DNA from: Chloroflexota bacterium
GTDB taxonomy: Bacteria > Chloroflexota > UBA6077 > CF-72
Assembly: GCA_019247515.1 (NCBI GenBank)
Contig: JAFAOS010000115.1
Coordinates: 1 to 41,696 of the forward strand
Direction of reading: 5' to 3'
Length of the DNA: 41,696 bases
Shown: one piece after another, positions 41,050 through 41,696 of the stretch
How positions within the stretch are numbered: position 1 is the stretch's first letter
Layout: every line of letters starts with the position of its first letter
Position numbers and translations under genes: made by a program
The notes under the pieces: model-generated
Database searches by the model: none
What the model was told of the DNA's origin: nothing
Seen by the model: only the letters and a program-made list of their open reading frames with translations

Positions 41050-41696
41050 ATGGACGAAGTCCTGATCTCAGCCGACTCGCACGTAAGCGAGGACCCGGAG
41101 CTCTGGGTCAAGTGCCTGCCGCCGAACTTGCGCGATCAGGCCCCGGTGTTCCCGCCACGTCAGGTGGGCGGCCACTTCCAGGCGCACGAGGGCGGCTGGG
41201 ACCCCAGCGCCCGGATCCAGGAGATGGAGGTCGACGGTGTGACAGCCGAAGTCCTCTACCCCAGCCTGACCATGGACCTCTTCGGGCTGAGCGATGCGGT
41301 CCTGCAAGAAGCGTGCTTTCGCGTCTACAACGACTGGATCATCGACTACTGCTCTGTCGCGCCGGATCGGCTGACAGGCCTCGCGGCGATATCGACGTTT
41401 GACATCGATCACTCCGTGCGGGAGCTGGCACGCACTCGCGAGGCGGGGCTGCGCGGCGCCGTGGTCTGGCAGGCCCCGCCACCCGAGCTTGCGTTTACGA
41501 CTGACCACTACGAGCGCCTGTGGGCGGCCGCGCAGGAGATGGACATGCCCATCAGCATGCACATCCTCACCGGGCACCGGTATCCCTTCCCGCGACCGCG
41601 TACGGCCGCCGGTCGCACTGCCGTGCACGCGTTTCGTGAAGCCGTGAACCTCAAGTTGCTCGATGCGTCCAACGCGATCTCGGACCTGATCGGGAG
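41050..41696 (+). CDS. Amidohydrolase (family 2), 5' part, runs off the window
   Basis: Open from the ATG at 41050 to the last base (215 codons, no stop), with GGAGG five bases upstream. Seen: SADSHVSEDPELW, the N-terminal metal-site pattern of amidohydrolase-2 proteins (ACMSD/4-oalomesaconate-hydratase-like), LPPNLRDQAP, EMEVDGVTAEVLYPSL, RLTGLAAIS, and SMHILTGH with a further metal-binding His. The C-terminal metal Asp is beyond the window. These enzymes decarboxylate or hydrolyse ring-cleavage products such as carboxymuconate derivatives. Its place after Rieske, cupin and racemase-like genes fits the lower part of an aromatic-type pathway. Confidence 0.85.
   Translation, partial: MDEVLISADSHVSEDPELWVKCLPPNLRDQAPVFPPRQVGGHFQAHEGGWDPSARIQEMEVDGVTAEVLYPSLTMDLFGLSDAVLQEACFRVYNDWIIDYCSVAPDRLTGLAAISTFDIDHSVRELARTREAGLRGAVVWQAPPPELAFTTDHYERLWAAAQEMDMPISMHILTGHRYPFPRPRTAAGRTAVHAFREAVNLKLLDASNAISDLIG

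Overview
The window is high-GC, densely coding bacterial DNA. Three traits suggest a Chloroflexota-like organism: a helix-turn-helix/ATPase/TPR/LuxR regulator, many lipoprotein-type ABC solute-binding proteins with twin-arginine leaders, and expanded families of Rieske oxygenases, luciferase-like flavin monooxygenases, short-chain dehydrogenases (SDRs) and amidohydrolases. This is inference from protein families; there is no rRNA or marker gene, and I saw no tRNA, CRISPR array or intact insertion sequence. Layout, left: bases 2-499 hold the end of a Rieske oxygenase, followed on the minus strand by a zinc alcohol dehydrogenase, an AhpD/carboxymuconolactone-decarboxylase-like protein and an aldo/keto reductase. 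A large XRE-ATPase-TPR-LuxR regulator (3910-6597) is divergent from a 1029-residue exported protein with two glycine-rich domains, Thr/Pro linkers and a C-terminal beta-propeller (6735-9824). A flavin/F420-type oxidase-like protein follows. Bases 10501-12260 are a poorly coding scar zone holding a decayed methyltransferase, a possible IS630 transposase scrap and one intact macro-domain gene. Layout, middle: 12261-18834 is a minus-strand oligopeptide-type ABC importer operon (two permeases, two ATPases, one large solute-binding lipoprotein). A TetR regulator (18969-19670) is divergent from an orphan solute-binding lipoprotein; the 130-bp gap holds overlapping promoters and a perfect 9-2-9 inverted repeat. 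A TIM-barrel isomerase and a family-1 solute-binding protein follow on the minus strand. Layout, right: 24704-29606 is a plus-strand unit made of a GntR/HutC regulator, a MaoC dehydratase, a family-1 solute-binding protein, an SDR stub, a TAXI-type binding protein without an export signal, and an intact SDR. From 29688 to the end the strands alternate: cupin, two luciferase-like monooxygenases, two more family-5 solute-binding lipoproteins, an SDR and a Rieske oxygenase each broken by an internal deletion, another SDR, a DUF6282-like metallohydrolase, a racemase/maleate-isomerase-like protein without the family cysteines, a second cupin and the start of an amidohydrolase. Taken together, the window looks like a capture-and-oxidise catabolic island. 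Five orphan lipoprotein receptors and one complete importer would bring in small organic molecules. Flavin and Rieske oxygenases, SDR/AKR/ADH redox enzymes, cupins, a hydratase and hydrolases would then oxidise and cleave them, under TetR and GntR control. The substrates cannot be read from the sequence. The island is also partly decaying: several paralogues have lost internal segments while their neighbours remain intact.
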